The translations under genes and the position numbers were made by a program. Below the pieces are notes generated by a model. The model made no database searches. It worked only from the letters and a program-made list of their open reading frames with translations, and was not told where the DNA came from. Below, one piece after another: positions 13,560 to 26,525 of a stretch of DNA of 64,000 nt. Each line of letters begins with the position of its first letter. Position 1 is the stretch's first letter. Source of the stretch: Steinernema hermaphroditum (Eukaryota > Nematoda > Chromadorea > Rhabditida > Steinernematidae); the NCBI GenBank assembly GCA_030435675.1, contig CM059623.1, positions 15,832,205 to 15,896,204 of the forward strand. Reading direction: 5' to 3'.

Positions 13560-13935
13560 ACACTGCATTATCGTCTTCGTTCTTTTTGGTTCCGCCGCTG
13601 CCGCCGTCGTGTGTGGGGTGACGCGGACGGGGGCGATCGCCAAAACAACGCCGACGTCTCGACGACAAGATGAGTAACCGTGACGTGGAGATCAATCACA
13701 GTTTCGCTGTTTGTTTTTACTATACGCGTGTCCGCCGCGCCGCCGTCTGGGCCACTGTCGCCGGCGATGTTTTCCAATCGGCAGCGATGGATTGTTTACG
13801 TGACCGTGATCGCCAGTGGCTAGCCGATTACGCGAGGATTTGGCGCACATTTGCATGGCGATCGACGTGGTGTTCGATCGGCAACGGTCCGGTAGGAGAG
13901 GAGGATATGTGCATTTCAATGAGGTGAATCGTCGA
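13560..13935. other. GC-rich island without a gene
   Basis: The stretch is rich in CCGCCG, CGTCG and CGACG words, unlike its AT-rich surroundings. Open frames exist on both strands, but they overlap and reflect composition. It could be a regulatory island or the first exon of an unseen transcript. Similar islands lie at 21270-21800, 25740-25990 and 56890-57220. Confidence 0.35.
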
Positions 13936-15224
13936 TAATAACAAGTGGCGATCAGACATCGACGATCGGAACGAAAGGAAAGGAATGTTTCAAAGGGAAT
14001 CCAGGTCGGATGATGGGGGAAGGTATAGAAAGGCCGATCAAAGCAAAAATGCAGGACTTTGAAGGGGAGCTGTAGGGTCAAGCAAATGGAAACGGCTTTA
14101 AGGAAACACTCAAGAAACCACGTTGCAGGGTCATATAAGACTACGATAAAGGACCCTTTAAGTTCTTAGCTTACAGAATCAAATGAATTCCAACCTACAA
14201 GCACTATGAAAGGTTTGCTGAACATAATCTGCATTACATAGTCCCAGATATGTGTCAGTAAAGAGTGCCCACTGGGCACTTACAGAAACTTATGCGTGTC
14301 GGATTTATGCGGAATGATTGCTTCTTAACAGAGTTAGTTCGTAGTTAAAACATTGCAAAGATGAAGTTACTGTACCCAACCTGATACTGATAAAGTCATT
14401 TATGTCCTATCAGTCTTCCAGATGAATGTATGTGTTTATTATGACCATGTTTACTCGAGTAATATCGTCTCAGTTTTCAGTGTTTTCTTTATGCCGCCCA
14501 CGAACTATAAACTACACGTTAAGATGTCCACAGAGCGTCGCAATTTCATCTCCATTTTCCCTGAAAAGAGTCAATATGACAATGCTTATTCGACGAACAT
14601 TTCAACGGAACGTTCTTCGAAATTCTCTGAGATTACGTATCTACCTAAAGAAAAGGATTAACTCACCAATGTGCACATCCATTGTTACACACAATCCTCA
14701 GTGTTCAAAAAGTCAAAAAATCAAGAAATGAAAAACAGGGTTCACATGTTCACATGACAAAGTAAGACTGAAATTTCAAAAGCAGAAAGACGCTTTTTAC
14801 AAATAATCCACAAAATACATAGTATTCTGCAAGTGGTCCAGGGATCTCCCGTCTCGAAAAAGTGAGAAAAATCACTGTTTGCCTACCCGATTTCGACCCA
14901 AACTTGGCGTGATCCCAGCCTTTCTAAATGTCACTAAAGCAAAGTATTCGAAGGTCAGTGAGAGTCTCATTTGGTCCAGTTTGACTCTTCTAATGAACAT
15001 CCTCTCAATATAAATCAAACAAATCCACATCCGATGTGTATAAAAGAAATGATACAAATCAGGAGTACAGATATGGCTGTACATTTAAGGTAAGTTTGTG
15101 TCGGGTATCTTGTCTGTTGTGGCCAGTCGAGTCAATCGAAATGGACTGCGTCCTGTCGGAGATAGATCTCGAGGAAGGTTAAGACTGCCCTTCTGATGAT
15201 CAAAGTGAACGTTTGGAAAAATGG

Positions 15225-15290
15225 ACCAATGTTTGAAACCGGAACAAGGCGGAATCAGTCGGATGGTCCGGGGTTCGGATCCATACAAAC
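15225..15290 (+). repeat. tRNA-derived (SINE-like) repeat copy
   Basis: Plus-strand member of the family at 4303-4378. It shares GCGGAATCAGTCGGATGGTC and a good box B, GGGGTTCGGATCC. A looser relative follows at 15345-15405, with the word CCAGGATTCGCATCC. Confidence 0.45.
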
Positions 15291-18200
15291 CTGTTCTGGT
15301 CAGACAAGACAAAAAGATAAGCAAAGGTAGACATTAGGGATGCATTCGGTTTGAAACGGGAGCGGACTGGTATCGCTCAGAACATCCAGGATTCGCATCC
15401 AACCAAAACTTTTCTTTGAGTACTCTTTCCATGTGTCATTTTATTTCTGTTTATATTTTGCTGAGCCGATGAGATATATTCCAGCATGTTCTATCAAGAA
15501 AACGCATAAAGAAAAAAGATTTCCGGACATTCTGGATGATTCCGGTCTTGAACCGGAATGATGCTTTGTTTGTCTGTCTTCTGCGTTTTGTTTTGGAATT
15601 TTGATAAATGATCTTCGTGCAATTCATAAATTCCAGATAATTTTTTTTTCAGTTTTTTTGTTGTATTTTCAAGTGATCTTTGTCGATCCAGGGCGACGAG
15701 TCAATAAGTTGACTCGATGTCACTGCTCATCAAGCATCGAGTCTGTCAAGTACGACCGGCGAACAAAACACACTTCGGCGAGACAGATCACGCGCTGTTT
15801 GCAGAGACGGCGACGACCCAAAATTGCACTATAAACATCCCATTGTTCGGCATCGGCAATTCGGAAACCACGGCTACTGCAGTTTGCCAAACAGGACATT
15901 ATCGGGGGGCCATTTGTATTTATTGCAGGTGAATTAACATAAGCCGTCTGCCGTGCAGAAAGCTTTCTGCAGGGAAAAACAGAACTCGTTCCGGTCTAAA
16001 ATCTAAAAGCCTGACTTCTGATGTCACTATTATCTAACCACCTACGCCGCTAGAGACCCGCTTAAATTCCGAAGTCTTCGCCTCCAGCCATGATGGGATT
16101 TCCTTTCGGTGATGATGGGAGTCCTGCTCCACCTTCGATTCAACCAGCGTCGATGCGAACATCGATGGATCGCTTTTCTCACTAGCACAATGATCCACCA
16201 GGCTCCCAGAAGGCCTTAGGCCCTAGTTTCAATGTCACGATCCGTTGATGTGATTCCTCCTCGCGTCTACCTTCAATTCAACCCGCTTCGATGCCAGCGA
16301 ACAACGACGTGACGCTTCTACCGACTCTCGGCGCCGTAATTTCCGATTTTTCGGCCAGGGTACGGCATCGGTGCTGGAGTCGAAGACCGCGATCCCCTCA
16401 GATAGCGAGGCACAGACTTCGGAGTTACAGCGAGATTTCCACTCCTCGGGGGCCGCAGAGTCGGGCGGCAGTGACGGTCTTCTTGGCAAGGCCATGGAAA
16501 TATTGCTTCTTTGTGTTCGGAAGCCGGGGCGATCATTGCGCCAACAACAACATGCAAGAAGGATCCATGAATATTAACTTGGTAAACTCGATAATGACTT
16601 GATTGTTTTTAGATGTTGATGATAAAGAAAGTCGAAAGAATTTGGGAAATGGTATTCGGTACTTTGATTTTTTAGATGTTAGTTGACTGTTTTTCACTGC
16701 GTGTACATTTCGCAATCGTGACCAATCAGTGACTATTTTCATATGACTCCTGAAATAACTATTTGCGTCAGTAGTAACAAGGGTCGCCGGTTGATCTATG
16801 TCACTCGTCTTGTCGAGCCAACCAATAAATGATGTTTACTACACAGAGCCAGACGATCTATGAGATTTAACGCGTTTGCAGACAAAAAAGGAGTGTGAAG
16901 AAGCACGAGTATTGTGACCGCGTGAACTACCCATGACATCTCAGTTCTTAAACATCGGCAACAACGACAGCTGGTCTTTGTCACTCGCCTTTTGCAGCCA
17001 CGCGCGAGATGATTTCTGGCATTTCAGTGGATTACTAAACCGAAAATAATCGACAATTGTATACGCCTGTCAGTTGTGTGATTTCTGCGACATTTACAAC
17101 TTTGAGCCCTTTTTGAATGTTGTAAACAGGGGAGCTTAGCAGAAATTTGGCATAACTCTCATAGCAAAGATTATATTTGCAGATATACATATGTAATCCA
17201 TCTGCACAATAGACCAATGTTCTGTGGATAAGATATTATTACACTTGTAGCTCGCTTGTCATAATTGACCAGTGTCCGAAAACGAATGGAAAGCAATTCA
17301 GTGTGTATAGGATTGACTAATGTAATTCTCTTGTATACAAAAAGAAACGCTCCATAGACCACTTCGAATCGCGTCACATGAGACCTCTTTTTCCAGGTCA
17401 TTCTTGAACTCGGGTTGCCCACTTCCCAAGGTTTCCAGGCAGAGTTCAATTTTCTTCTATTTACGGCGGACTCCTAGTGTTTTTGGATATATCAGTGATG
17501 TTCATGTGACCCAAAGCGCATCTAGTGTCATCCGTGTCGCCTTACTGTTACTGCTCATATCTGGCATCTTTTCAATGTGAGCCTTTGGAAAACAGACTAA
17601 TTTACGCTATGTTTCGTACTTTGCGATCGGGGAACATTTCCAATTGGTATGCCGGACTCGTCCTCACGACCATTAAAACGTTCAAAGGTCAAAGAAAATT
17701 AGCGAATCTACATGACGTCCATCGACAATTATGCCCGTCTACGTCGTTCTGTGTCTGTGACCATCGTCTGTGTCTTCTCCAATTCCCATCGGATAAAACG
17801 ACCAACGATTATCTCAGGGCCAAAGATATCCTACGCATCTTATTGAACCGTGTCTTCCCGCACTTATGTCCATAAAACCGCTTATCAGCTCGATGTTTCC
17901 AATTGCGATCGGTCGCCCTCGTCATATGAGCCAAAGTGCAGAAGAGCAAGAAAGAGCGAACTGTGCCTTGCGACCACAGAGAGATGGCGGCGTTTCGCAA
18001 CGCCGACCTAATGACGTCGGCAGTTTTGCACAAAAACAGCCTTTGGAAGCAAAGTGCAGCGTTGTGGAACGCGCAGCGGGAGCGTAAACAGGCGAGCGGT
18101 GACAATTGAAAACAGGCGATCGGACGGAGGTGATCGATTAGGTCTGCGGAGCAGCCGAAAACGGACATCGAACGATGTGGAGTCGCAAGTGCAGAGGAGA

Positions 18201-18596
18201 AATAGTGATGAGTGGACATGGTGGTTATGAGATCAGCAAATCCTATTTGTCCAAATGCGATGGTTATTAACAAGATAACATCAAATGAACTGTCACCTGA
18301 TGCCTTTTCCATGTGATCTTTAAAAAACATTCGTGGACTTTCCACCGCAAGTGCACTTTTGACCACCTTTTGCCTGCACTTTAGCTGATCTCTCCACTCT
18401 TTAACATCGAACCGGAAGCGAAATTATCCAAAAAACAGGACTGACATTTAATCCAGACGAGTTACATCATAATCAGTGATCGTAAATTTCAGTTCCGGTG
18501 TGTGCCATGCGGTGTCTGGTGTTCTTTTTAATGATCACTGGATGCGTCACAAGAATCTGCTTGGAGAAAATGATCAGAAAGTCAATGAGGGGCCAA

Positions 18597-18640
18597 GGGA
18601 TAGGGATATGGATAGGGATAGGGATAGGGATAGGGATACC
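18597..18640. repeat. (GGGATA)n microsatellite
   Basis: About seven hexamer units of GGGATA, one of them altered to GGGATATGGATA. It is not the nematode telomere unit (TTAGGC). It encodes nothing convincing. Confidence 0.9.
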
Positions 18641-19044
18641 AGCGTTTACATGTCTATCTGAAAGTACTGCAGTCGAGAAAGCCTCTAAGATGTGTTTAGG
18701 AAAGAGAGTATCACAATGGATTCATTCTCTATGTACTTGCTGATCTAAGCGTGACTACCGTATGACCATTTGTGCCCATACCACAAACTTCCTTGTCAAA
18801 TTTGAATTGAAACATTTCTTCCTCAAAGTGCAACCCTAAAAAATGCCGGGTTGACCTACTGGGTTCCTTGTTTTCCTCTTTGTCTTGCCCTTTGTATCGT
18901 CTAAGAACACCGTGTAGGTGTTGCTGCACACATTGATATTTAGAGAATGTCTGACTTATTTCCGCATTGCACATTTTTTTCCCATCTGCCAGACGGCATT
19001 ACTAACCACCAACAGAAAGGAAAAAACCGCCGCCGCTCTGGGTG

Positions 19045-19110
19045 GTGACTAATCGCCAAAAATACGGCCATTCACACCAGACGTCCTTTGTGTGTTGATG
19101 GGCAGTTAAA
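19045..19110 (+). repeat. Duplicated conserved noncoding module, copy 1
   Basis: The segment holds AATCGCCAAAAATA and, about 30 bp on, GTCCTTTGTG. The same two words in the same order and near-identical spacing recur at 24505-24570 (AATCGCCGAAAATA and GTCCTTTGTG), with weaker similarity around them. Both lie in gene-free DNA near GACG/CGTC words. They may be duplicated enhancer cores or remnants of one repeat. Confidence 0.4.
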
Positions 19111-20335
19111 AAAGCACGCGCCGTCTGGACGAAGGGGTGTGCGAGGAAAGGGCAAACGCGGAATGGGGGACCGTATAGAATTTTAAAAATGGGTCAACGG
19201 ATATTTTAGATTTAGATCGAATTTGGAACTCCTTTTCCGCAAAATCAAATGCATTTTAAAGATCTTAAGAGTCTTATGTGTGTTGTCGATCGGTCAGTTC
19301 ATCCATTCGCTCTCTGAGAAATGAGGTTAGTGAGCGGTCGTTCTTGGCAATGATATGATAGCCCCGACTCTCGGGAGGCCTGGAACAGCAGGCGGTTTCC
19401 TCGGTGGCCAAATGACCTGCCAAATGTGAATGGTGTACAAAATGTATACTAGCATAAGTTTTCGCAGCTTGTAGTTCTACGGATTTCTGTCCGTTTGTAG
19501 TTGGGGTTTCATAAGGAAAACGCAAAAAAAAAGATAGACCTTTAGTCTCCTTTTTCCTTATGTCGGAGATCTTATCCTGGTCGGTAATGTTAGGCTTATT
19601 CCGTTTTACTCCATGTCAACCGTTTCTGAAGTATCTAACAGACTGCTCTTTGATTATTATCAGACAATAAGTGAAAGATATCATGACATCATTGTTTGGA
19701 TCTCCTGAGGATATTTTTCAAAATTTTTGATTCATTTCTTGGTAAAAAGCTTTCCTGTTGCATAAGCCGTCTAGACGCTCAATCTACATCAAGTGCGCAT
19801 GCATTTAAGATTGCACTTTAACTTTGCAAAACGGAAAAGGGATTAAATTTAAAAAAGGACAATGGAAGAGTTCCCGTAAAATATAAATGTTCTCACAAGT
19901 GAGCTTTCATAAGTACAAGGCGATTCTTTGCAAAAAAATTTCTGTACTATGTCAGGCTATCTGGATACACTTAAAGGAAGATTCACTTCAATTCAAGACT
20001 CAAGACACATAATTTTCGTATTTTGTGTATTTATTTTAGCGAAAACATCAAAAGGTGAAATTTAATTTTCGCTTATGGTCCGATTTTGACAGTGCATTTT
20101 CTTTTTCCACACGTGAGCGGTCGATTCGCATTCGATCATTCGAGGAATAATCTGTTCTTGAGCGGAAACGAACAAAGCACTCGGGTTGGTCCACCCAAAG
20201 ACCGTCAGACATTACACGTGTTGTATGTATAAGAAACAAGTGATGTTGATATGAAAACATTTCTGCGCTTTATGTGTTTTGTAAGGAATGTTTTTTCCTT
20301 TCCGACCATTTGTGAGTAAAAGGTCTTCCCACTTT

Positions 20336-20356
20336 CAGACGTCTAGACTTTCAGAC
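20336..20356 (+). promoter_or_regulatory. Module with central GTCTAGAC, copy 1
   Basis: This is a 21-bp block: CAGAC, then GTCTAGAC, then TTTCAGAC. It is identical, in reverse orientation, to 23032-23052 and differs at one base from 27653-27673. Similarity continues a short way downstream (a CATCTTCT-like word). The block combines a palindromic Smad-type site with flanking CAGAC half sites. Confidence 0.5.
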
Positions 20357-21269
20357 ACGTCATCTTCTGTTTCTGAACTTGTACTCAGTCGCGACTAATA
20401 GGAGAAGGCATCCAAGTGCGAGACAAGGATCGGGATGAAAATTTGGTGGGGTGCTAGAGGTTGGTGTGGGGAGTTACGTCCACACCAAATCCTATACCTT
20501 CTGTCAAGACTGACTACCTAAACACCCTTCGGAAGATATAATATAGCCAACTTCGAAGGCAACGAAGGCGCGTGAGTGGTCGGACTGGATAATACCTTCT
20601 CGAAATCTCAGCCCGATGCTCGTCTGGTCAAGTCTGAGGATGAATTTCAGCTCAAAACATCGAAGATTGGCCATTTGGAGTAGGAGTACAGTAAGCACTA
20701 CTCGCTAATTTCATACCATTCATTGTAGAAGACCCTGTATTCATAGTGTTGAGAACTGGATCTCAGAGGTATGGTGCGCTGTTATGGTTATTTAATTGAC
20801 CCCTTTCATTGTGTACCATGACATCTCGTTCTCAGGTCTAATCCGTACATGACCAAGTGGCTCCAAATTAGGCTCCAAGTTTACAATTTGCAGCTCACTT
20901 CATATACCAAACGTATGTAATGCATCGGTAATAGAATATACTTTGAGGAGCCAGTTCGTCGAAGATGTCTATCCCAGGACCGAATTGTACTATATGACGA
21001 TGATTATCATTCCTTTCCATCTTCGTACCGTATCTTCGCAAATTACACAATGCGTGTCCAGTGAAATGAACTGGTGTAGAAATAAGTCCTGGTTAGACGT
21101 GATATGCTAGATTTTCAGATGCTCTTTGACCCGCATGGATTCAACTCAGTTTCTAGAACACTTCTTACAGACGTGTCAACACTCAAACTCCACTGAAAGC
21201 AAAGATCGATTCCCGGTATCGAACACTAATGCGTCCTATTTCTTTCACTCGTGCACTTAGACATCAAAT

Positions 21270-21800
21270 CATAGTCCCGGCTTCGCGTCAGCAAGAGCAA
21301 AGCACACTCCGCCATCGCCACTTTTTGCGCCTCCTCCACCATCTTTGCGCGTCGCCGCCAATTATCTCGTCTCCTGTTTTTGTCCGCCCGATGCACTTTC
21401 CTTCCCATCACCTCAGTTTCATAAAGACAAACTGCCCTTGCGGGCTTTCCTGGCCTCTTATCTCCTCGACACTCTCGTCTCGGTCTCGCGTCGGGACCAG
21501 TCTAGACGAAATAAAAATCGCACCAGACGCCGAAAAACACGTGTTGAATTTCGACGTCGGAGCCATCGGACCCGTCGGCGGCCGAGAGCAAACCACAGAG
21601 AGAGACAATGGTGCGTGGAAAGTGCGCGGAAAGTGCAACCCGCGGCCTTGACAACAACGCCGCCATCTGCCGGCGGACCACTTTTTTTCCATCTTCACCC
21701 ATAAATCTGAATAAATCGGACACATTTATGGATTATGTGAAAGCACTTTGCGCCGCCGCCATCGCATCAATTCTCCGTTGGCGTGTGCCCCTTTGAATTA
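21270..21800. other. GC-rich island without a clear gene
   Basis: The stretch is dense in CGCC, GCGTC and CCGCCG words and carries two GTCTAGAC sites nearby (21500, 21912). Several frames are open on both strands, the longest being 140 codons at 21229-21651, but they overlap one another and show no splice logic or known motif. I read this as composition and not coding sequence. Confidence 0.35.
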
Positions 21801-22552
21801 GTCACGTCGCGGACGAGAGTTGGTTCAACAAGTGGTTGAGAAGATGACTATTTTCGGCAAATATCAAGGGAATTATGATGAGAACTTTAAGCAACAAAGC
21901 ATTGGCAATGTGTCTAGACCAATACGATTAAGCAGTAATAAAAGCGATTGCTATCCGGGAGTACAATAAATTACAAGTAATATAGTACAAGCTATAAAAA
22001 GGTATCTGTTTATACACATCGAGCTATTCAAGTAGCAGGGATAATGATTACATTTATATGTATGTCTAGGAGCGGGATCCACTTTGAAAAGGTGTCTTAC
22101 ATGATCTCGTTAAAATCAGATCTTGAATCTCGCGGTACCACAGCAAAAAGCTGAGATCCCGCTGAATCTCTGCTAGCACCCAGCTACACATTGTAACTCC
22201 ACAAACGTTCTTTTGTCGGACTCGAGACGATCGAGAAACCATGGCTACACGCTTCTGAATCCAGCAACGCAGTCCTTGACAATTAGTGAGCTGTCTCGAA
22301 GCCATAAAGGCAGTAAGCATTCACCTGCACCTTCAATTCTTGAATCAACGGCAATAGGGACATGTTCTAAGCACCGAAGGGCTGTATCACACTGTACATA
22401 CATAAATACCTTTGTCTTTTTCTGGCTTCGCTTCTGGCCACGGCATCGGACTAGAAGGCAATTATCCCATCTGATTGAGTGGGAGTCTGTGAGACGAAGT
22501 GCCGAATCCTAAAGGTCATCTGCGGGTAAACCTTTCAAATTAGTCAATTTAC

Positions 22553-22695
22553 CAAATTTAATATATTTGCTCACAAATATATTTGTATAAAAAATATAAT
22601 ATATAAATAAAAAATATAAACTCAAAAATATATAAATATAAACTCAAAAATATATAAATATATTTGCTCAAATATAATATATTTGCTCAAAAAAT
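22553..22695. repeat. AT-rich tandem repeat
   Basis: Repeated units of AAATATATAAATATA and TATTTGCTCAAATATAATAT are joined by ACTCAAAA. It is nearly pure A/T with no coding potential. Confidence 0.85.
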
Positions 22696-23031
22696 TCATG
22701 CATTGGTGTGCATTTGCAAGTAAAGTTGCCAATGGAACCTATTTGTACCAAAATCGGTTCCATATACAGTAGAGTGCGAGGATATCGTCTCATGACACCA
22801 CAATTTCTCATTCTTTTTTTCGAACTTTATCAATATTTTCCGAATAGAAAATCCTTTCCCAAAATCCTGCCCTTTGGCCTTCGCTTATCAAAATCGAAAG
22901 GGATATTTTGCTCTAAAGTTCTTGTTTTCTGGTGGGTGTTCTAGTCCTCCATTAAATTGGAATGCGACCTTATTCGATGTGGACTTCATTAAGCTTCAAG
23001 TGCAAGTGGAGGAGTCTTAGTATTTGACGTA

Positions 23032-23052
23032 GTCTGAAAGTCTAGACGTCTG
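23032..23052 (-). promoter_or_regulatory. Module with central GTCTAGAC, copy 2
   Basis: Exact reverse-complement match over 21 bp to 20336-20356. The flanks are unique enough that this is not simply a long recent duplication. Confidence 0.5.
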
Positions 23053-23994
23053 CAAATCGAAAGCCCTTTCACGAAGATGTAAGCGAAAGGCAAAAAACAT
23101 TGTTTGCAAAACATGATTTTTGAGTTAAAAATAAACTTTCTGAGCTGATCAACACACAAAATACTTGAAAAAAAATACTACAGTTTATCGAAATCTACCA
23201 ACGCAATCGACTGTCGTCCGACCAAGCACAAATGGAAAATAAGGTCATAAAGATCAAACAGCACACAACAAAGGCCCAGTTTCTATTTCTACAGTAAGTT
23301 GCTCCAAGATTTCTTACAATGAACTCCTGTGCCACCTACCGATCCGGCTGAAATTTGGCATACTAATCGAGATTGCCCAGAGTAAGCATCCCCGACCCTT
23401 GCGCACTCTAAGCACGTTACCGTGCTTCACATCTTGAGTTTTCAGGCATGTCGTGGCAGGATCCACCACTGCGGATTTTGCATCTCTTTCTTCTGAGCTT
23501 GGTCGGGACTGCATTGGTGGAGCACAGCGGACGGAGTTGAAGCGGTTGAAGGTATGGACATTGATTTCTGTTCGGTCCGCTAACCAACCATTAATTCGAT
23601 GTTAAAAAGCGTATGTTGCGTCTTTATGTAATGCGATTACTTTCCAAATACGTCACTCGTCTGACACCAGACGTTCTAATGAGCTTATTAATAATTTAGG
23701 GTCGGTCTCAAGTGGGCAGACAACGAATGTGTGAAGAGCACAAAGTGGACAGATAAGTGCACATATGGTCACAGAATCGGGGTATTGTTTCAACAGTCCG
23801 AACAAAATCACACAAGTCTAGGCGATCGGATACGTCTGTAGACAGTCTGCACAGAATGAGACACAAAATCCAGACGGTGTATCACGGAGGAAGTGACAGT
23901 TATAGACGGTATAGTGACAAATGATGTCTAGCGGTTGATAGATAGTATGATTTTTGTTCCTCGTTGTGTACTGAGCGAAGGTCAAATCCAGGGG

Positions 23995-24215
23995 ATCTTT
24001 AATCTCCAAACATTTCAGAGATAAAGCCATTTATGTCCACTTCACTCAAGGCACCCACCAGAATATAGGTTTCGTCGGAGAATAGGGAGTTTAAGCTATA
24101 TTTCAGAGCTGGATTTTGTCCTCTACAATTGCTCGGTCTCCTGGTGCGATGCCCTCGATGCCACAATAAATACGGTATTCTTGTCTTTGTTGTTTTTGAG
24201 CTGTTTTCTGATAAA
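23995..24215 (+). repeat. Dispersed repeat related to the inverted-repeat element at 57.8 kb
   Basis: The words TTTAAGCTATA, GGATTTTGTCCTCT and GATACGG/TACGGT recur here and at 57815-57955 in the same order and spacing. A loose copy of the flanking arm (CGGCTGAAATTTGGCAT) is at 23327-23350. The terminal inverted repeats that define the 57.8-kb copy are not complete here, so this looks like an older, eroded member. Confidence 0.55.
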
Positions 24216-25224
24216 CGTTGTAAATTACCAAGCATGTCGTTGTAGCAAGAGAATCGATCAAGGAAATGAAATATAGCCTAAAGCTCCATTGTCCCAGCAA
24301 CTTTGTGAAAAACAAAAAAAAACAAAAAATCCCATAATATTTCGTCACACACCGCATAGAGTTTTTAGGTATTCGTATGTTCGAAAATATCTTTGGGTAC
24401 GATAAATCACAAAACTTTAATTATATTTCCGTCCGTTCCCAGACGGTCTTTGTAGTCGCCGACACTTTTTTGGTCGTACAAAAGCGGACAAGTCGACGTT
24501 TTTGGGGATGATTAATCGCCGAAAATATGTACGACGACTGGCGCGAAATGTCCTTTGTGACGGTGGGAAGAACGGACTGTTGGATGGGGATGTGCAAAAT
24601 TAGGGCATATATTTGTACAGGTTACTGGAACAGGACAGCATTGGTATCAAGAAACTGTGTTCACTATGATATCACAATGGATGATCTGTGAAACCTTCAA
24701 TATCCACTCTGTTTCTTTTCATTAACTCACACCGGAAGTCAATATCTGTGACACGTGGCAACTCGACCAGACGGTTGTTTTTGTGCTCCTTTTTTTGTTT
24801 TCGTCGTTAAAAAACAGGACTTGAGAAAAAAACATACAAATGGAGACAGATCACTGTTTTAGGATTCGTTTTATGTGATGAAAAGAATAAATAAAATGGT
24901 CACTTTCTAGGCCATTTCAACCCGGAAGAAGTCGGTCACGACGTATATAAACATGACGGCCATACGGCCGCAAAACACCCAAATTTCCTCCACAAACAAT
25001 GGTGTTGTTTTCATCGCTTTTGTCACAAGCTAAACAATTGGGTGTTTGTTCGAAAAGTGGCCGAAAAAAACACATTTGATGACCGTTTTGGACCGTTGTT
25101 TTGGTGAAAATGGCCTATCGATTGAGGATGTACACCAACCACATAGAAGACCTAGGCAGACTCATCAAGATCGGTATTTCGACCTTGCCTATAGATTGCA
25201 CAAAATCTGACGACAAGTATCCAG

Positions 25225-25274
25225 CTGTTAGTATCCATCCCAAACAATTTGAAAGCTTCTTTCATTTTTAACCC
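25225..25274. repeat. Dispersed repeat, copy B
   Basis: Homologous to 153-203. On the minus strand the surrounding open frame (25152-25382) contains KLFGMDTNSW. I do not recognise the protein, and the frame may be a relic of an element present in several copies. Confidence 0.5.
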
Positions 25275-26454
25275 TCTGTCTTTAAGTCTTTTATCCACAT
25301 AGTTCTTCATATCAGGATAAGGGTCGTGCCTGATCCCATTCTGTATGTTGACCATTTCATGGCCGTCACTCACCGAAATCACATTTTACTTTGTAGTCAA
25401 TTGCAGTCAGTACCTTCCCCCGGCTTCCATAGTTGCCAAGGTCGGGTGTGCAACACTTGGGTATACCATTTTCACCATCAGTGCATGGCCGTTCTCATAA
25501 TTACCAAAAATTCCAAAATTCCAAAAATTCCATTCTAAAAAAAAATTTATGATGATGTCACTCAAATGAAAGCCCCTTTTTATCTCATGTTACTCGCATT
25601 AATGACACATCAGAATGAATTAGGCCCCTCGCCGAGACAGACGACGTCTAGACAACGCAATTAATCTGTCATTTCTCACAAAAACTGACATCGCCCCAAC
25701 TCTACTTTCGCAACACATGTTGCGCAAACCCCATTTCTGCAGCATTGGTCTTTGATGAGGTCTGTGGGCACATAGCCGACGTGCATGCCTTAAGTGTTGC
25801 AATTAATCCTCGCGCGCGCACACATTCCCGGAAACGCAAATCTCCGCTCGGCCTAATCGTCTTCCGGCCGACGCGCAAATGTTGCGATTTGGCCGAAAAA
25901 GCGGCGGCGAAGTTGCGAGTTTGTCACGCAAGCGGCGGAACTCATAAATAATGCGCGCCTCAGGGCGCCCAGACGTCTGAAGATGGCGGTGGGAATTGCG
26001 TATTGATGGGCAGCGTGGGATACGGTAGCATGTAAAAATAGCCTCAGGAAAGGGGACTTATTTCTGCAGAACATTGGTCAAGGAGGCGAGATTTCAACTG
26101 AAAGCTGCATTTGCTTTCCGTAAGCTTTCACCCTTAAATAACGACTTTTTATGTGGAAATATTCGATCGAATCGGATCCAAATCCAATTTGGTCGCATTT
26201 TTCCTATAGAATTTTTCACGAATCAAAGAAATCCCCTCTTGAAAGGGAACCATCCGAAGAGTCAGCGTTAGATCAAGCTGAAATCTGGCACGCATCTAGG
26301 CCCACATCAGCAAATCGGCCCCTTCGGAAATTTCGTAAAAACCAGTGCGGCATACAATATAGGCGAATCGACAACACTCGAACTGGTCACTCACTATTAT
26401 GAGGATTTGTCAATCATCTTAGGATGCGAAGCAAAGACCGTAAAAGGGGAATGA

Positions 26455-26525
26455 TCGAGATGGGAGTCGAACCCGAACCCTAAAACGTGGAAGCCAGGAC
26501 ACAACCCAATTCGACTACACAGGCA
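26455..26525 (-). repeat. tRNA-like sequence, probably SINE-derived
   Basis: On the minus strand it has a box-A-like TGTAGTCGAATTGGG and a box-B-like GGGTTCGACTCCC about 50 nt apart. The anticodon stem and the acceptor stem do not pair properly. The close relative at 31505-31585, with the same TGTGTGGTCGAACTGG start, supports a repeat family and not a working tRNA gene. Confidence 0.45.

Noticed and set aside
17809..18366. 185-codon open frame on the minus strand
   Set aside because: No start context, splice signal or motif, and a GC-rich opposite frame (17866-18087) overlaps it. Probably composition.
18597..18640. Possible internal telomere tract
   Set aside because: The unit is GGGATA, not the nematode TTAGGC unit. 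Treated as a microsatellite.
21229..21651. 140-codon open frame in the GC-rich island
   Set aside because: Three other frames are open over the same bases, with no motif.
26455..26525. Candidate tRNA gene
   Set aside because: Box A and box B words are present, but the acceptor and anticodon stems do not pair, and a sister copy at 31505 is equally unpaired.
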